The notes: a model not told the origin generated them from the letters alone. A stretch of 64,000 bases of DNA from Zhihengliuella flava (GCF_015751895.1 NZ_JADOTZ010000001.1:1550001-1614000), one strand, 5' to 3'; numbered from the stretch's first letter, positions 19,028-28,503 are shown. A program made the numbers and translations.

Positions 19028-20341
19028 TTAGCTCGCGAACAACCGCACGCCCACCCTGGCCAGCCGCCACGGGTCCGCCACGCCGCACATCTCCCGCGCG
19101 GAATGCATCGACAGGAGCGGAATGCCGACGTCGAGCGTGCGGATACCCAGGCGGGTGGCGGTCAGCGGGCCGATCGTGGAGCCGCACGGCATCATGTTGT
19201 TGGAGACGAACTCTTGGTACGGCACCTCCGCCTCGGCGCAGAGCCGGGACCACAGGGCCGCGCCCACGCCGTCGGTGGCGTAGCGCTGATTCGCGTTGAT
19301 CTTCAGCAGCGGGCCAGCGCCGAGCAGCGGCTGGTTGGCCGGGTCATGCCGCTCCGGGTAGTTCGGATGAATCGAGTGGCCCGCGTCCGCGGAAACGCAC
19401 ACCGAGTCCGCGTAGGCGCGGTAGCGATCCGAATCGCTGGCCCCGAACGCGTTGCCGATCCGCTCGAGGACCTCTTGCAGGAACGGCCCCGAGGCCCCGG
19501 AACGGGATCCGGAACCGATCTCCTCGTGATCGAACGCCGTCAGCATGGCGATGTGCTCGCCCCCGCCGGCGCGGGCATGCTCCACCAGCGCCACCACGGA
19601 GGCGTGCATCGAGGAGAGGTTATCCAGGCGGCCGGAGGCGAAGAACGCGCCGTCCTGCCCGAACTCGGCCGCCGGCTGAGCGTCCGCCACCACGACGTCG
19701 TACCCACCGATCTGTGCCGCCTCCACGCCAGCGGCGTCGGCCAGCACGCCCAGCAGGTCCTCTTGGCTCGGCACGCCGGTCCCCCACACCGGGTTCATGT
19801 GGCGCTGCTTATCCAGGGTCAGGCCATCGTTGACCTGCCGGTCGAGGTGGATGGCCAACTGCGGAAAGCGCAACAGCGGATCGGTACGGGTCAGCACCTC
19901 GGTGCCGTCAGTCAGCACCAGCCGCCCGGCCAACAGCAGCTCGCGGTCCAGCCACGAGTTCAGCAGCGGGCCGCCATAGACCTCGACGCCGGCCTGCAGC
20001 CACCCGTGCGCACCAATGGTCGGCTTGGGCTTGAGTTTGAACGACGGCGAATCGGTGTGCGAGCCCAGCAGGTGAAAGCCCGTGCGCGGGCCCGCCCCCT
20101 CCGGGACCACCCACGCGATGATCGCGCCGTCGCGCACCACGTAGTAGCCACCCGGTTCACGACCGAACTCGTCCACCTCGTCGAGCCCGGTAAAGCCGGC
20201 CTCGCTCAGCCGGCGCGCCGCCTCGGCGGCCGCGTGGTAACTCGACGGCGACGCGGCCACAAACGCCCCCAAGTCGCGGGCGTGCTCGCGCGCTGCATCG
20301 CTAATGTCCCGTGCGGCACTCAGGGTGCTCTGCTCTGCCAA
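19028..20341 (-). CDS. M18 family aminopeptidase
   Basis: Cytosolic zinc metallo-aminopeptidase of 437 residues, with the family architecture intact. Metal and catalytic elements appear in order: GSHTDSPSFKLKP, GRLDNLSSMHA, AFDHEEIGSGSRSGA, SADAGHSIHPNY and the final LLSMHSAREMCG. DNLSS with DHEEIG distinguishes M18 from M20 and M42. It is monocistronic and leftward. Cleaves N-terminal residues from peptides; substrate range unknown. Confidence 0.95.
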   Translation of the reverse strand: MAEQSTLSAARDISDAAREHARDLGAFVAASPSSYHAAAEAARRLSEAGFTGLDEVDEFGREPGGYYVVRDGAIIAWVVPEGAGPRTGFHLLGSHTDSPSFKLKPKPTIGAHGWLQAGVEVYGGPLLNSWLDRELLLAGRLVLTDGTEVLTRTDPLLRFPQLAIHLDRQVNDGLTLDKQRHMNPVWGTGVPSQEDLLGVLADAAGVEAAQIGGYDVVVADAQPAAEFGQDGAFFASGRLDNLSSMHASVVALVEHARAGGGEHIAMLTAFDHEEIGSGSRSGASGPFLQEVLERIGNAFGASDSDRYRAYADSVCVSADAGHSIHPNYPERHDPANQPLLGAGPLLKINANQRYATDGVGAALWSRLCAEAEVPYQEFVSNNMMPCGSTIGPLTATRLGIRTLDVGIPLLSMHSAREMCGVADPWRLARVGVRLFAS

Positions 20342-20407
20342 GGTGACCTCCGTCGTCGTGCTCGTTCATGTTTTCAACGCTTGCTTCAGTTTCCTCAGGA
20401 CACGATG

Positions 20408-20569
20408 TTAGCCCTGCCGGTACCTCGCGTACCCCATCAGGAGCAGGCCGGCCACGACGGCGCCCCACCCCAGCACCGGCCACCCGGGCACCGCAAGGAT
20501 GAAGGCTCCCGCCACTAACAGCAGGACCGCGAGCATGAACCAGGGGCTGCGCAGGAACTCGATGTTCAT
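20408..20569 (-). CDS. Tiny two-helix membrane protein (53 residues)
   Basis: Starts at an ATG overlapping the stop of the response-regulator gene (TAATG). The protein has two hydrophobic segments (FMLAVLLLVAGAFILAVPGW and WGAVVAGLLLMGYA) joined by a short turn, with a basic tail YRQG. Exact overlap, codon use and hydrophobic pattern argue that it is real. It may be an accessory membrane component of the two-component system or merely cotranscribed. Confidence 0.6.
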   Translation of the reverse strand: MNIEFLRSPWFMLAVLLLVAGAFILAVPGWPVLGWGAVVAGLLLMGYARYRQG

Positions 20570-21273
20570 TAGTAGTCCAGCCCCTGCGTGGGGACCACCA
20601 GGCCGGTCTCGTACGCGTAGACGACGGCCTGCACGCGGTCCCGCAGGTGCAACTTGGTCAGGATGCGGCGCACGTGAGTCTTGACCGTGGCCTCGGAGAG
20701 GAAGAACTTGTGCGCAATTTCCGCATTGGACAGCCCCTCGGCCAGCACGGTCAACACCTCCCGCTCGCGCGCCGTGAGGTCCTGCAACAACGGATCCTCC
20801 GGCGGAGCCTCCGCGGGCTCGGGAGCCTGGGCCGACGCACCGGCTCCCGGCGCCACCCGCACGTACGTTTCCAGCAGCCGCTGGGTCACGCGCGGCGCCA
20901 CGACGGCGTCACCGCTGGCCACCACCCGGACGGCCTGGACCAGTTCGGCCGGCGCCACGTCCTTCAGCAGGAAGGCGGACGCGCCGGCTCGCAACCCGTC
21001 GAAGGCGTACTCGTCCACATCAAAGGTGGTGAGAATAATGACGCGGGTCTCTGGATGCTCGGCGACGATCCGCCGGGTCGCCTCGATGCCGTCCAGCCGG
21101 GGCATCCGAACGTCCATCAGCACGACGTCGGGTGCGTGCTCGGCCACGGCGGCGATCGCCTCGAGCCCGTCCGAGGCCTCGGCGACCACCTCCAGGCCCT
21201 CCTCGGCCTCCAGAATCAGCGAGAATCCGACGCGCAGCAGCGGCTGGTCGTCCACCAATAACACGCGCGTCAT
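20569..21273 (-). CDS. NarL/LuxR family response regulator
   Basis: Two-component transcription factor of 234 residues. The receiver domain has the acidic pair in LLVDDQ, the phosphoacceptor Asp54 (MDVRMP), Thr in LTTFD and Lys in FLLKDV. A Pro/Ala/Glu linker leads to the C-terminal LuxR helix-turn-helix (TAREREVLTVLAEGLSNAEI, SEATVKTHVRRIL). The ATG overlaps the kinase stop (ATGA). It forms a cotranslated pair with that kinase and may control the adjacent ABC exporter. Confidence 0.96.
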   Translation of the reverse strand: MTRVLLVDDQPLLRVGFSLILEAEEGLEVVAEASDGLEAIAAVAEHAPDVVLMDVRMPRLDGIEATRRIVAEHPETRVIILTTFDVDEYAFDGLRAGASAFLLKDVAPAELVQAVRVVASGDAVVAPRVTQRLLETYVRVAPGAGASAQAPEPAEAPPEDPLLQDLTAREREVLTVLAEGLSNAEIAHKFFLSEATVKTHVRRILTKLHLRDRVQAVVYAYETGLVVPTQGLDY

Positions 21274-22622
21274 GACTCCCGCGCCCCTCTCGTTTCTTCG
21301 GTTCCCGGCTCCTGACGCGGCCGTCCGCCGCGTGGATCGGCGCCGCCTGGCTCGGGGCAAGTCTCCGCATTCACGGCCAGGCGCGCGTCCACCGTCCAGC
21401 CACCCTGCTCCCCCGGACCGGCCGTCACGTCTCCATCGTAGATCGCCACCCGTTCGGCAATGCCGCGCAAGCCTGCGCCGGCACCCACTTGCGGGCGGGC
21501 CTCACCGGAGCGTCCGTCGTCGTGCACCCTCACCCGAACCGCGTCGGCGGTCACGGTGCATTCCACCGTCACCGCCGTCACGTCACGCCCATAGCGCAAC
21601 ACGTTGGTGAGGGATTCCTGAATGATCCGGTACACGGTCAACCGCAGGCCGGGATCCTCCGGCAATGGATGCCCGGAATGGGTGTAGCTCAGGGGCAGGC
21701 CCGCGGCCCGAAACCCTTCCAGGAGCTCGGGAATGGACGAATGGGCCGGTTGTGGATGCAGCGGTGCCCCGGAGTCATCCCGCAAGACGCCGATGACCCG
21801 GCGCATGTCCCGCAGCGCCGTCCGGCCGGTCGCTGAGAGCTCACCGAGGACCCCGCGGGCGCGGTCGGGGCTCTTCTCCATCACGACGCCGGCCCCGTCG
21901 GAGAGGGCAATCATCACGGACAGGGAGTGCGCGACGACGTCGTGCATTTCCCGGGCAATGCGGTTCCGTTCCGCCGTTTGGGCCAGGCGGGAGACGCGCA
22001 GGCCCCAGTTGGCCAACTCCGCCTGGTGCAGGCGATTGGCGCGCACGACGGCGCCGATGCCCGTCGCGAGCAGGTTCGCGGCCAGCAGGAGCACCGCAAC
22101 GCCGATCAGAATGGGGGCCTCACTGCGGCCGATGACAATCCCGTCGTGCGGCTCATGGGGCGTGCCCTGCAGGTGCGGGATGACCCAGAGGGCCATCATG
22201 AGGACCTGGCCGGCGCTGATCAGGACGGCCAGAGCGATCATGCGGCGGGCGGCATACTTGGTGCCGGCCGTATACAGCGCAAACCACAGGCCGATGCTGA
22301 TCACCCCGTGGAACGGGTCCACCACCATGAACACCAAGGTCGTGGCGGCGATGAAGGACAGCACTGCGAACGGGGCCCGGCGCCGGAACCAGAGGGCGAT
22401 CCCGACGCAGCCGACCACGGCGAGTGGCCAGAGCGCGTGGCCGGGGGCCGCGGCGATCAGGCCCAGCGCGGTGACACACAGATAGAGGGCGACGACGAGC
22501 GCGTCGCCCACAGCGGGGCGGCGGTGGAGCAGACGGCGCACGGGGCCGCGGCGGCGCTCGGCCAGCTCGGCGAAGCTGACGCGTACCGATTCGGCGGTGC
22601 CCGTAGCCGGTCTGTTCTCCAT
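21270..22622 (-). CDS. Sensor histidine kinase (HisKA_3 / NarX-DesK type)
   Basis: Membrane kinase of 450 residues. Several hydrophobic helices fill residues 40-200 with little extracellular loop, suggesting intramembrane sensing. The phosphoacceptor is His227 in REMHDVVAHSLSVMI. A HATPase domain with RIIQESLTNVLRYG and a GAGAGLRGIAERV G-box follows. The C-terminal 30 residues are Pro/Gly/Arg-rich. Located next to an ABC transporter, as in envelope-stress modules. Confidence 0.95.
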   Translation of the reverse strand: MENRPATGTAESVRVSFAELAERRRGPVRRLLHRRPAVGDALVVALYLCVTALGLIAAAPGHALWPLAVVGCVGIALWFRRRAPFAVLSFIAATTLVFMVVDPFHGVISIGLWFALYTAGTKYAARRMIALAVLISAGQVLMMALWVIPHLQGTPHEPHDGIVIGRSEAPILIGVAVLLLAANLLATGIGAVVRANRLHQAELANWGLRVSRLAQTAERNRIAREMHDVVAHSLSVMIALSDGAGVVMEKSPDRARGVLGELSATGRTALRDMRRVIGVLRDDSGAPLHPQPAHSSIPELLEGFRAAGLPLSYTHSGHPLPEDPGLRLTVYRIIQESLTNVLRYGRDVTAVTVECTVTADAVRVRVHDDGRSGEARPQVGAGAGLRGIAERVAIYDGDVTAGPGEQGGWTVDARLAVNAETCPEPGGADPRGGRPRQEPGTEETRGARES

Positions 22623-22636
22623 AGTGTGAGCCTAAG

Positions 22637-22678
22637 GCGTCCGCCAGGGTAGCCGTTCGTTTCTACCCCGGCGGACGC
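22637..22678. terminator. Terminator between the ABC exporter genes and the kinase
   Basis: A 16-bp stem (gcgtccgccagggtag with ctaccccggcggacgc, one mismatch) and 10-base loop sit directly after the permease stop codon, separating the ABC operon from the two-component operon. Confidence 0.8.
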
Positions 22679-22682
22679 GGTC

Positions 22683-23549
22683 TTAGAGGTCGCGCCAGCG
22701 CAGGACTGCGCCAGCGGCGACGAGCGGTGCCACCACCCAGGCGCCCAGCGTGAGCCAGGCCTGCCACACGGGCAGGGGCTCGGCCACGCCCATGGCCGCG
22801 GCGTCTTCTGCACTGAGGGCCGAGCTGGAGATCGCCGAGTAGGCGGCATCCGGCAAGTAGGCGGCCAGCGTGCTGAAGAAGTCGTTACCGATCATCATGA
22901 AGGCGATCGGCAGCACGAACAGCAGCGCCGCCAAGATCACGATGCCCCCGGCAGCATTGCGCAGCAGCATCCCTAACGCTAGCCCGATCAGGGCCGTTGC
23001 TACTAAATAGGCTACCGAAGCCCACAAGTCCTGTTGCGCAGCGGCGCCCAACAGGTCCAGCTCCATCGAGTAGTGTCCGGCGATCGGGGCGACGACGGCG
23101 GCGGACGCGGCGAACGCGATCAGCGCCGTGAGCGCGGAAACCACGCCGAGCACCACCACTTTGGCGAAGAACACGCTGAGTCGGCGTGGGACGGCGGTGA
23201 AGGTGGTGCGGGACATGCCGGTGCTGAACTCGGTGCTGCCCACCACCACGCCGAGGGCGCCGGTGATCAGCTGCGCGAACGCGACGCCCGAGTAGATGTG
23301 CGTCGTGGCGGAGATCTCCGGGGCACCGGCTTGGTCCACCATGTCCGCCATGAAGGCGCCGGACGCCCAGGCGGTCAGGGCCGCGAGGCCCACGGACAGG
23401 AGAATCACGCACAGCAGCAGCACGAGCGGTGCGGGAACGGTGAACAGCTTGATGACCTCGGAGCGGATGACGCGCAGCAGCGAGGTGGGGTGGGCCACGC
23501 CGCGGGCCGCGGCGCGATCCCGGCGGGGTGCTTCGGCGGTGGCGATCAT
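22683..23549 (-). CDS. ABC transporter permease (ABC-2 type)
   Basis: It has 288 residues with six predicted membrane helices. The first follows IRSEVIKLFTVPAPLVLLL, the classic entry of ABC-2 export permeases, and TGMSRTTFTAVPRR is the conserved cytoplasmic motif. It overlaps the ATPase gene (ATGA) and forms an exporter with it. Substrate is unknown; the neighbouring two-component system suggests drug, bacteriocin or envelope-stress export. Confidence 0.92.
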   Translation of the reverse strand: MIATAEAPRRDRAAARGVAHPTSLLRVIRSEVIKLFTVPAPLVLLLCVILLSVGLAALTAWASGAFMADMVDQAGAPEISATTHIYSGVAFAQLITGALGVVVGSTEFSTGMSRTTFTAVPRRLSVFFAKVVVLGVVSALTALIAFAASAAVVAPIAGHYSMELDLLGAAAQQDLWASVAYLVATALIGLALGMLLRNAAGGIVILAALLFVLPIAFMMIGNDFFSTLAAYLPDAAYSAISSSALSAEDAAAMGVAEPLPVWQAWLTLGAWVVAPLVAAGAVLRWRDL

Positions 23550-24454
23550 TTCATCCCTCCGGAAACGTATTCAACCTCGGACTGGGTCAGCTCCATGTAG
23601 GCGTCCTCGAGGGACGTGTTCTGCGGGGTCAGCTCGTAGAGCAGAATCCGGTTCTCCAGCGCGGCGGCGGCGATCGCTCGCGGGTCGAGCCCGGTGACCT
23701 CCACCGTGTTCGGCGCGGTGGCCGTCGTCGTGACGCCCTCGGCGGCGATGACGCGCATGAGGGATTCGACGTCGTCCGTGCGCACGAGGGTGCGCTGCCC
23801 ACCGCCGGCGAGGAACTCGTCGATGCCCGTATCCGCCAGGATGCGGCCGCGGCCGATGACGATCAGGTGGTGGGCGGTCTGCGCCATCTCGCTCATCAGG
23901 TGGGAGGAGAGGAAAACCGTCCGGCCCTCGGCAGCGAGGTGCCGGGCCAAATTGCGCACCCACAGCACGCCTTCGGGATCCAGCCCGTTGACGGGTTCGT
24001 CCAAGATGAGTGTCTGCGGGTCACCGAGCAGCGCGGCGGCGATGCCGAGGCGCTGGCCCATGCCGAGGGAGAACCCGCCGACCCGCTTGCGGGCCACTTG
24101 GGCCAGGCCGGTGAGTTCGATGACCTCGTCGACGCGCGTCGCGGCGACCGAATGGGTGGCGGCGATGGCCCGGAGGTGATTGCGGGCGCTGCGGGACTTG
24201 TGCACCCCCTTGGCCTCCAGCAGGGCCGCGGCCACAGCCAGCGGGGCAGGATGCTGACGCAAAGGTCGTCCCGCGACGGTGGCGGTGCCACTGGTAGGCC
24301 GGTCGAGGCCCATAATCATGCGCATCGTCGTCGATTTGCCGGCCCCGTTGGGCCCCAGGAAACCGGTAACCCGGCCCGGGTGCACGGTGAAGCTGACGTT
24401 GTCGACGGCGCGCTTGGAACCATAGTCCTTGGTGAGTGCGCTGACCTCGATCAT
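23546..24454 (-). CDS. ABC transporter ATP-binding protein
   Basis: It has 302 residues. Walker A is LGPNGAGKST, the signature is FSLGMGQRLGIAAALL (variant of LSGGQ, common in this exporter subfamily), Walker B is LILDEPVNGLDPEG and the switch His is in VFLSSHLMSEM. A C-terminal domain of about 90 residues follows. First gene of the leftward two-gene operon. Confidence 0.96.
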   Translation of the reverse strand: MIEVSALTKDYGSKRAVDNVSFTVHPGRVTGFLGPNGAGKSTTMRMIMGLDRPTSGTATVAGRPLRQHPAPLAVAAALLEAKGVHKSRSARNHLRAIAATHSVAATRVDEVIELTGLAQVARKRVGGFSLGMGQRLGIAAALLGDPQTLILDEPVNGLDPEGVLWVRNLARHLAAEGRTVFLSSHLMSEMAQTAHHLIVIGRGRILADTGIDEFLAGGGQRTLVRTDDVESLMRVIAAEGVTTTATAPNTVEVTGLDPRAIAAAALENRILLYELTPQNTSLEDAYMELTQSEVEYVSGGMK

Positions 24455-24544
24455 GCCTCCAGCCTAGGGCGGGGCGCTGCCGGCGTCGCCGCTCTCCCGG
24501 ATGATCTCTGGTCGCGCGCCTCTCAGCCCTAGGGATGAGGTTAG

Positions 24545-24559
24545 GCGCCCGGTGGGCGC
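24545..24559 (-). terminator. Short hairpin at the end of the FAD enzyme gene
   Basis: GCGCCC-ggt-GGGCGC overlaps the stop codon of the FAD enzyme gene, 90 bases above the ABC ATPase gene. A weak terminator candidate. Confidence 0.4.
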
Positions 24560-25968
24560 TACGCGGCGTCCGCTAGGGCGCGCACGGCGGCCAGGTGGCC
24601 GGCCATGCCGTGGACGGCGGGGCCGGGCCACGCGGACGACGACGCGAGGTACGCGCCGCCGGCCGATGAACCGGAGGCGGTGCGCCGTAGCCGGTACGCC
24701 ATGCCGCCCACGCCCGTCAGCCCTCCGGAGATGTCCCCGCCGATCAGGGCCGGATTACCCCTGACAAGTTCCCGGGGTGAGCGCACCCAAGCGCGGGTCA
24801 CGGTGTCCGCGAAGCCCGGCGCCTGCCGCTCGATCTGGCGGGTGACGGCGCCGATCACGGCGTCCTCTCCACCGAGGTCCGTCAGGCCGGCTCCCGCGGG
24901 CACGTGCACGTACGCCCAGAGCACGTGGGTCCCGGCCGGCGCCCGCGTGGCGTCGAACTGGCTGGGCTGGCTGAGCAGGACGTAGGGGTTCGCCGGGTCG
25001 AAGCGGCGGGCGGCGGCTCGTTCGCTACGGCGCAGCGCGGCGGCGGGCCCGCCGAGGTGGACGGTTCCGGCGCGGGCCAGGCGGGGGTCGGCCCAGGGGA
25101 TCGGCGCGTCGGTCGTCAGGTGCACGACGGCGCTGCCGGGACCGCGGGCCGGTGCCGGCGCACCGGCGAGCGCCTCGGGAGCCGCCGCCCACAGCACCAC
25201 GGGCTCGGAAAGCTCGTGGGGATCGGTCACCTCCCGCCCCAGCTCGTACCAGCCGTCACCACAGAGGTCCTCGATCTGTGCCGCGAGCGCGGCGATGATG
25301 GCCCCGGATCCGCCCACCGGCACGGGCCACCCGTGGTGGGCCAGCGCGCTGAGGAACAGCCCCGCCACGGTCGCTGCGGGCGAGTATGAGCCACCGGGAA
25401 TATGAGCCCGCACGCCCTCCAACGCGGCGGATACCTCTAACGGCATATGTGGCTGGTACGCAGCGGCCAGGGACCGCGCCAGCCGCAGCGCCGTCGTTCG
25501 CTCCTGCCACAGACAGGCGCCACGGGTGGCCAGCGGGTCGCCGAGGAAGAGCCGCCCGAGAGCGGGACCCTCAGCGGCCAGCGGACCCACGACGCGCGCA
25601 TAGGCTCGAGCGGCCGCGGACTGGCGGCCGAGCGACTCGAGCGTGCGCTCGTAGTCCCGAAAAATCAGGACGGACGCGGCACCGCCGGACGGTCCGGCAC
25701 CCAACGGGTGCGCGTAGGAAATCTCCGGGGTGACGAAGTCCACCGCGTCGGTGAGGCCCACTTGGCCGAAAAAGGGGGACACGGCCGCCGTGGGGTGCAC
25801 CGCGGAGCCCAGATCGTGCAGGGCGCCGTCGACGCGCTGGGTCGCGCTGGCCCCGCCGAGGTGTGCGGCCGCCTCGTAGACGCGCACGCGCCACCCGGCG
25901 CGGGCGAGCGTCAGGGCGGCGGCCAGCCCATTGGGACCGGAACCGACGACGGCGGCGTCGGCCGTCAC
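24559..25968 (-). CDS. FAD-dependent phytoene-desaturase-like oxidoreductase
   Basis: It has 469 residues. The N-terminal VVGSGPNGLAAALTLARAGWRVRVYEAA is the dinucleotide-binding motif, followed by GGASATQRVDGALHDLGSAVHP as in the phytoene dehydrogenase/NAD(P)-binding family. GGDISGGLTGVGGM near the C terminus binds FAD. Carotenoid genes are absent nearby, so substrate is open. The GTG start overlaps the GT87 stop (GTGA), implying cotranslation. Confidence 0.9.
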   Translation of the reverse strand: MTADAAVVGSGPNGLAAALTLARAGWRVRVYEAAAHLGGASATQRVDGALHDLGSAVHPTAAVSPFFGQVGLTDAVDFVTPEISYAHPLGAGPSGGAASVLIFRDYERTLESLGRQSAAARAYARVVGPLAAEGPALGRLFLGDPLATRGACLWQERTTALRLARSLAAAYQPHMPLEVSAALEGVRAHIPGGSYSPAATVAGLFLSALAHHGWPVPVGGSGAIIAALAAQIEDLCGDGWYELGREVTDPHELSEPVVLWAAAPEALAGAPAPARGPGSAVVHLTTDAPIPWADPRLARAGTVHLGGPAAALRRSERAAARRFDPANPYVLLSQPSQFDATRAPAGTHVLWAYVHVPAGAGLTDLGGEDAVIGAVTRQIERQAPGFADTVTRAWVRSPRELVRGNPALIGGDISGGLTGVGGMAYRLRRTASGSSAGGAYLASSSAWPGPAVHGMAGHLAAVRALADAA

Positions 25969-27467
25969 GACGCGTCCGCCGCCGGCGTCGTCACCTGACC
26001 CGCACCAGCTGGCCGGCGAGCGCTGGACCCCTGCCACCGGCGCGGCAGCACCCGTGCGCGCGCCGCGGCGATCCACGCCGCGTCCTCGGCGCCGGCGAAC
26101 GGCCCACCGGTGGGATCGTCCTGACCGACCCGGCGGACGGGGTCCGCGGACGGCACCCACAGGCTATGGACCACGCGGCCCATGAGGTACAGCAGCGCGG
26201 CCATGTGCCCGAACACCGCCAAGACGTACGCGGCGGGGCCCACCGCGTGCTGCGCCTCCAGCCCTGCCGTGAGCTGATACAGGTACGCCCAGATGGCAAA
26301 GAAGTGCAGGGCCTCGATGAACTGCCACACCAGAAAATCCCGCCATCGCGGCCACGCCAGCGCCGCCAGCGGGATGAGCCACACCACGAACTGCGGCGAG
26401 TACACCTTGTTGCACAGGACGAACGAGGCGACGATCAGGAACACCAGTTGGACCATCCGGGGGCGCTGCGGGGCCACGACGCCCAGCAGCGCGATCACCA
26501 CGCAACAGCCCAGGAACGCCAAGAACCCGGCCGAATTAATGGTCTCGGCGCTCATAGCCGGCGCACCGGTGGCGGAGGCAATGGTGTTCCAGGCGTGCCA
26601 CACCGAGGACCAACCAGCCTCCCGCTCGCGGGTGAAGGTCCAGAACACCTTCCAGCCCTCAAAACTGATGAGCATGGCCGGAAGGTTCACGGCCAACCAC
26701 GTGCCGGCCGCCGCGGCCGCGGTGATCCAGAAAACGCGTAGCTTGCCCGAGCGCACGGCCAGCACCAGCACCGCACCGAGGAACAGGACGGGGAAGAGCT
26801 TGGTGGCGGTCCCGAGCCCCACCATCACGCCAGCGAGGATCAGCCGGTGACGGGAAAAAGCCAACACGGCGCCGGAGAGCGCGGCGACGGCCCACAGGTC
26901 CCAGTTGATGGTGGAGGCCAGGATCATGCCCGGCGCCAGCGCCACCATGGCCGCGTCCCACGGGCGGCGCCCGGCCGAACGTGCCGTCATGATCACCACG
27001 GCGATCCACAGGGCCGCGATGAACAGCACGTTCAGGTCGAAGTAGGCCAGCGCCCGGTCGTACTCCCCCGGGACGATGGGCAACGAGGTCACGGAAGCGA
27101 CGAAGGACATGAGCACGGGGTACTCGAAGTTCGCGTCCGCGGCGAACGGGGCGAAGGGATTCTCGGCGAATCCGCGGGCATGGAAGAGCGGCGGCAGGTC
27201 CGAATAACAGGCCCACATGTAGGCGTTGCTTCCGCTCCAGCCACCCACCCGGCACGCGTTCTTCGCGGCGACGGCCGCGAGCGCGCCGACAAGGGTCATG
27301 AGGATCAGCACGCGCTCGATCGTGAAGAAACCCGTCGGGGTGACGCCGGGCTCGGTGCGGCGTCCCAGTGGGCCGCCGATCACCTCGGTGAAGCGCCGCA
27401 GCAGCGGGTCATTGCGGGTCGGAACCGTCACCCTGCCCTGACCCTGGGATTCGCGGCGCTCCGTCAT
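25965..27467 (-). CDS. GT87-family (DUF2029) polyprenyl-phosphate-dependent mannosyltransferase-like membrane protein
   Basis: It has 500 residues with around ten membrane helices. The first extracytoplasmic loop holds NAYMWACYSDLPPLFHARGFAENP-type acidic and aromatic residues expected of GT-C enzymes, and NKVYSPQFVVWL is a GT87 hallmark. Likely transfers a sugar from a polyprenyl carrier outside the membrane. A related gene neighbours rpsF in mycobacteria; here it lies 8 kb from rpsF, with the rpf, aminopeptidase, two-component and ABC genes between. Confidence 0.85.
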   Translation of the reverse strand: MTERRESQGQGRVTVPTRNDPLLRRFTEVIGGPLGRRTEPGVTPTGFFTIERVLILMTLVGALAAVAAKNACRVGGWSGSNAYMWACYSDLPPLFHARGFAENPFAPFAADANFEYPVLMSFVASVTSLPIVPGEYDRALAYFDLNVLFIAALWIAVVIMTARSAGRRPWDAAMVALAPGMILASTINWDLWAVAALSGAVLAFSRHRLILAGVMVGLGTATKLFPVLFLGAVLVLAVRSGKLRVFWITAAAAAGTWLAVNLPAMLISFEGWKVFWTFTREREAGWSSVWHAWNTIASATGAPAMSAETINSAGFLAFLGCCVVIALLGVVAPQRPRMVQLVFLIVASFVLCNKVYSPQFVVWLIPLAALAWPRWRDFLVWQFIEALHFFAIWAYLYQLTAGLEAQHAVGPAAYVLAVFGHMAALLYLMGRVVHSLWVPSADPVRRVGQDDPTGGPFAGAEDAAWIAAARARVLPRRWQGSSARRPAGAGQVTTPAADAS

Positions 27468-27476
27468 GCCTTCACC

Positions 27477-28445
27477 CTAGCCGCGCACGCTGCGGCGAGC
27501 GAGGTCGGCAGCGCCGATCAATCCGGCATCGGCCCCGAGCTGCGCCCGCACCACGGACGCATACGGCCGGTAGCCCCGACCGCTGAGGCTCGCCCGGTAG
27601 CGGGCATCAGCGGTGGCGATCAGCTCGTCCGACGCCGCGCCAAGGCCGCCGCCGATGACGAACGTCCCGGGGTCCAAGACGGCCGCCAAGTTGGCCAGGC
27701 CGAGCCCCAGCCAGCCACCCATCTCCACGATGAGGTCCCGGCAGGCCGGGTCCCCCGCGGCGGCGAGGCGAGTGACGAGTGCCCCGGTGACCTGCTCCGG
27801 GTCATCGCCGACGGCCTCGCGCAGCGCATAGGCCACCGGAGACTTCGCCGCCACCAGGGTGCGGCCTTCCCGGCCCAGGGCATTGCCGGAGGCATACTGC
27901 TCCCAGCAGCCCCGGTTACCGCACGCGCAACGGTGCCCCTCGGGGACGATGGTTTGGTGGCCAAACTCCCCGGCCACGCCGAACCGGCCGCGCCGCAGCT
28001 CACCGTTAATGACGATTGCCCCGCCGATGCCGGTCCCCAGGGTCAGCAACACCAAGTGGCTCTCGCCGCGCGCGGCGCCGAACCGGTGCTCGGCAATCGC
28101 GGCCGCGTCGGCGTCGTTGGTCAAGATCACGGGCCGATCGAGCGTGCGTTCGAGGCGCTCCTGCAGCGGCTCGTTGCGCCAGGCCAGGTGCGGGCTGAAC
28201 AGGACTTCCGTGCCTTCGGCGTTCATCCAGCCGGCCGCTCCCACACCAACGGGCGCGTCGGCGGCGTCGTGGCCCACCTCAGCCACGACGGCGGCGACGG
28301 CGGCCTCCACGGCGGCCGGATCGTGCCGCGGCGTCTGATGCTTTGCGGCGGCCACGATGCGCCCCTGAGCGTCCACAAGCCCTGCGGCGATCTTCGTGCC
28401 GCCGATGTCGATGCCGATGGCAAACTCTGGTGACGTACCGCTCAT
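27477..28445 (-). CDS. ROK family glucokinase
   Basis: ATP- or polyphosphate-dependent glucose kinase of 322 residues. The N-terminal GIDIGGTKIAAGLVD binds phosphate, LTLGTGIGGAIVING is the ROK motif, and HRCACGNRGCWEQYASG is the ROK zinc-binding motif. No helix-turn-helix precedes the kinase, so it is an enzyme and not a repressor. The ATG is preferred over a GTG three codons earlier. It is divergent from ino1. Confidence 0.93.
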   Translation of the reverse strand: MSGTSPEFAIGIDIGGTKIAAGLVDAQGRIVAAAKHQTPRHDPAAVEAAVAAVVAEVGHDAADAPVGVGAAGWMNAEGTEVLFSPHLAWRNEPLQERLERTLDRPVILTNDADAAAIAEHRFGAARGESHLVLLTLGTGIGGAIVINGELRRGRFGVAGEFGHQTIVPEGHRCACGNRGCWEQYASGNALGREGRTLVAAKSPVAYALREAVGDDPEQVTGALVTRLAAAGDPACRDLIVEMGGWLGLGLANLAAVLDPGTFVIGGGLGAASDELIATADARYRASLSGRGYRPYASVVRAQLGADAGLIGAADLARRSVRG

Positions 28446-28490
28446 GGGAATCACTCTAGCCCGGGCGGGAATACGCAGCCGACCATGTCA

Positions 28491-28503
28491 CTTAGACTCT
28501 AAG
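28491..28503. promoter_or_regulatory. 13-bp palindrome upstream of ino1
   Basis: CTTAGACTCTAAG is a perfect inverted repeat around a central C, 81 bases above the ino1 start and 46 bases above the glucokinase start. It may be an operator for one or both. Confidence 0.4.
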
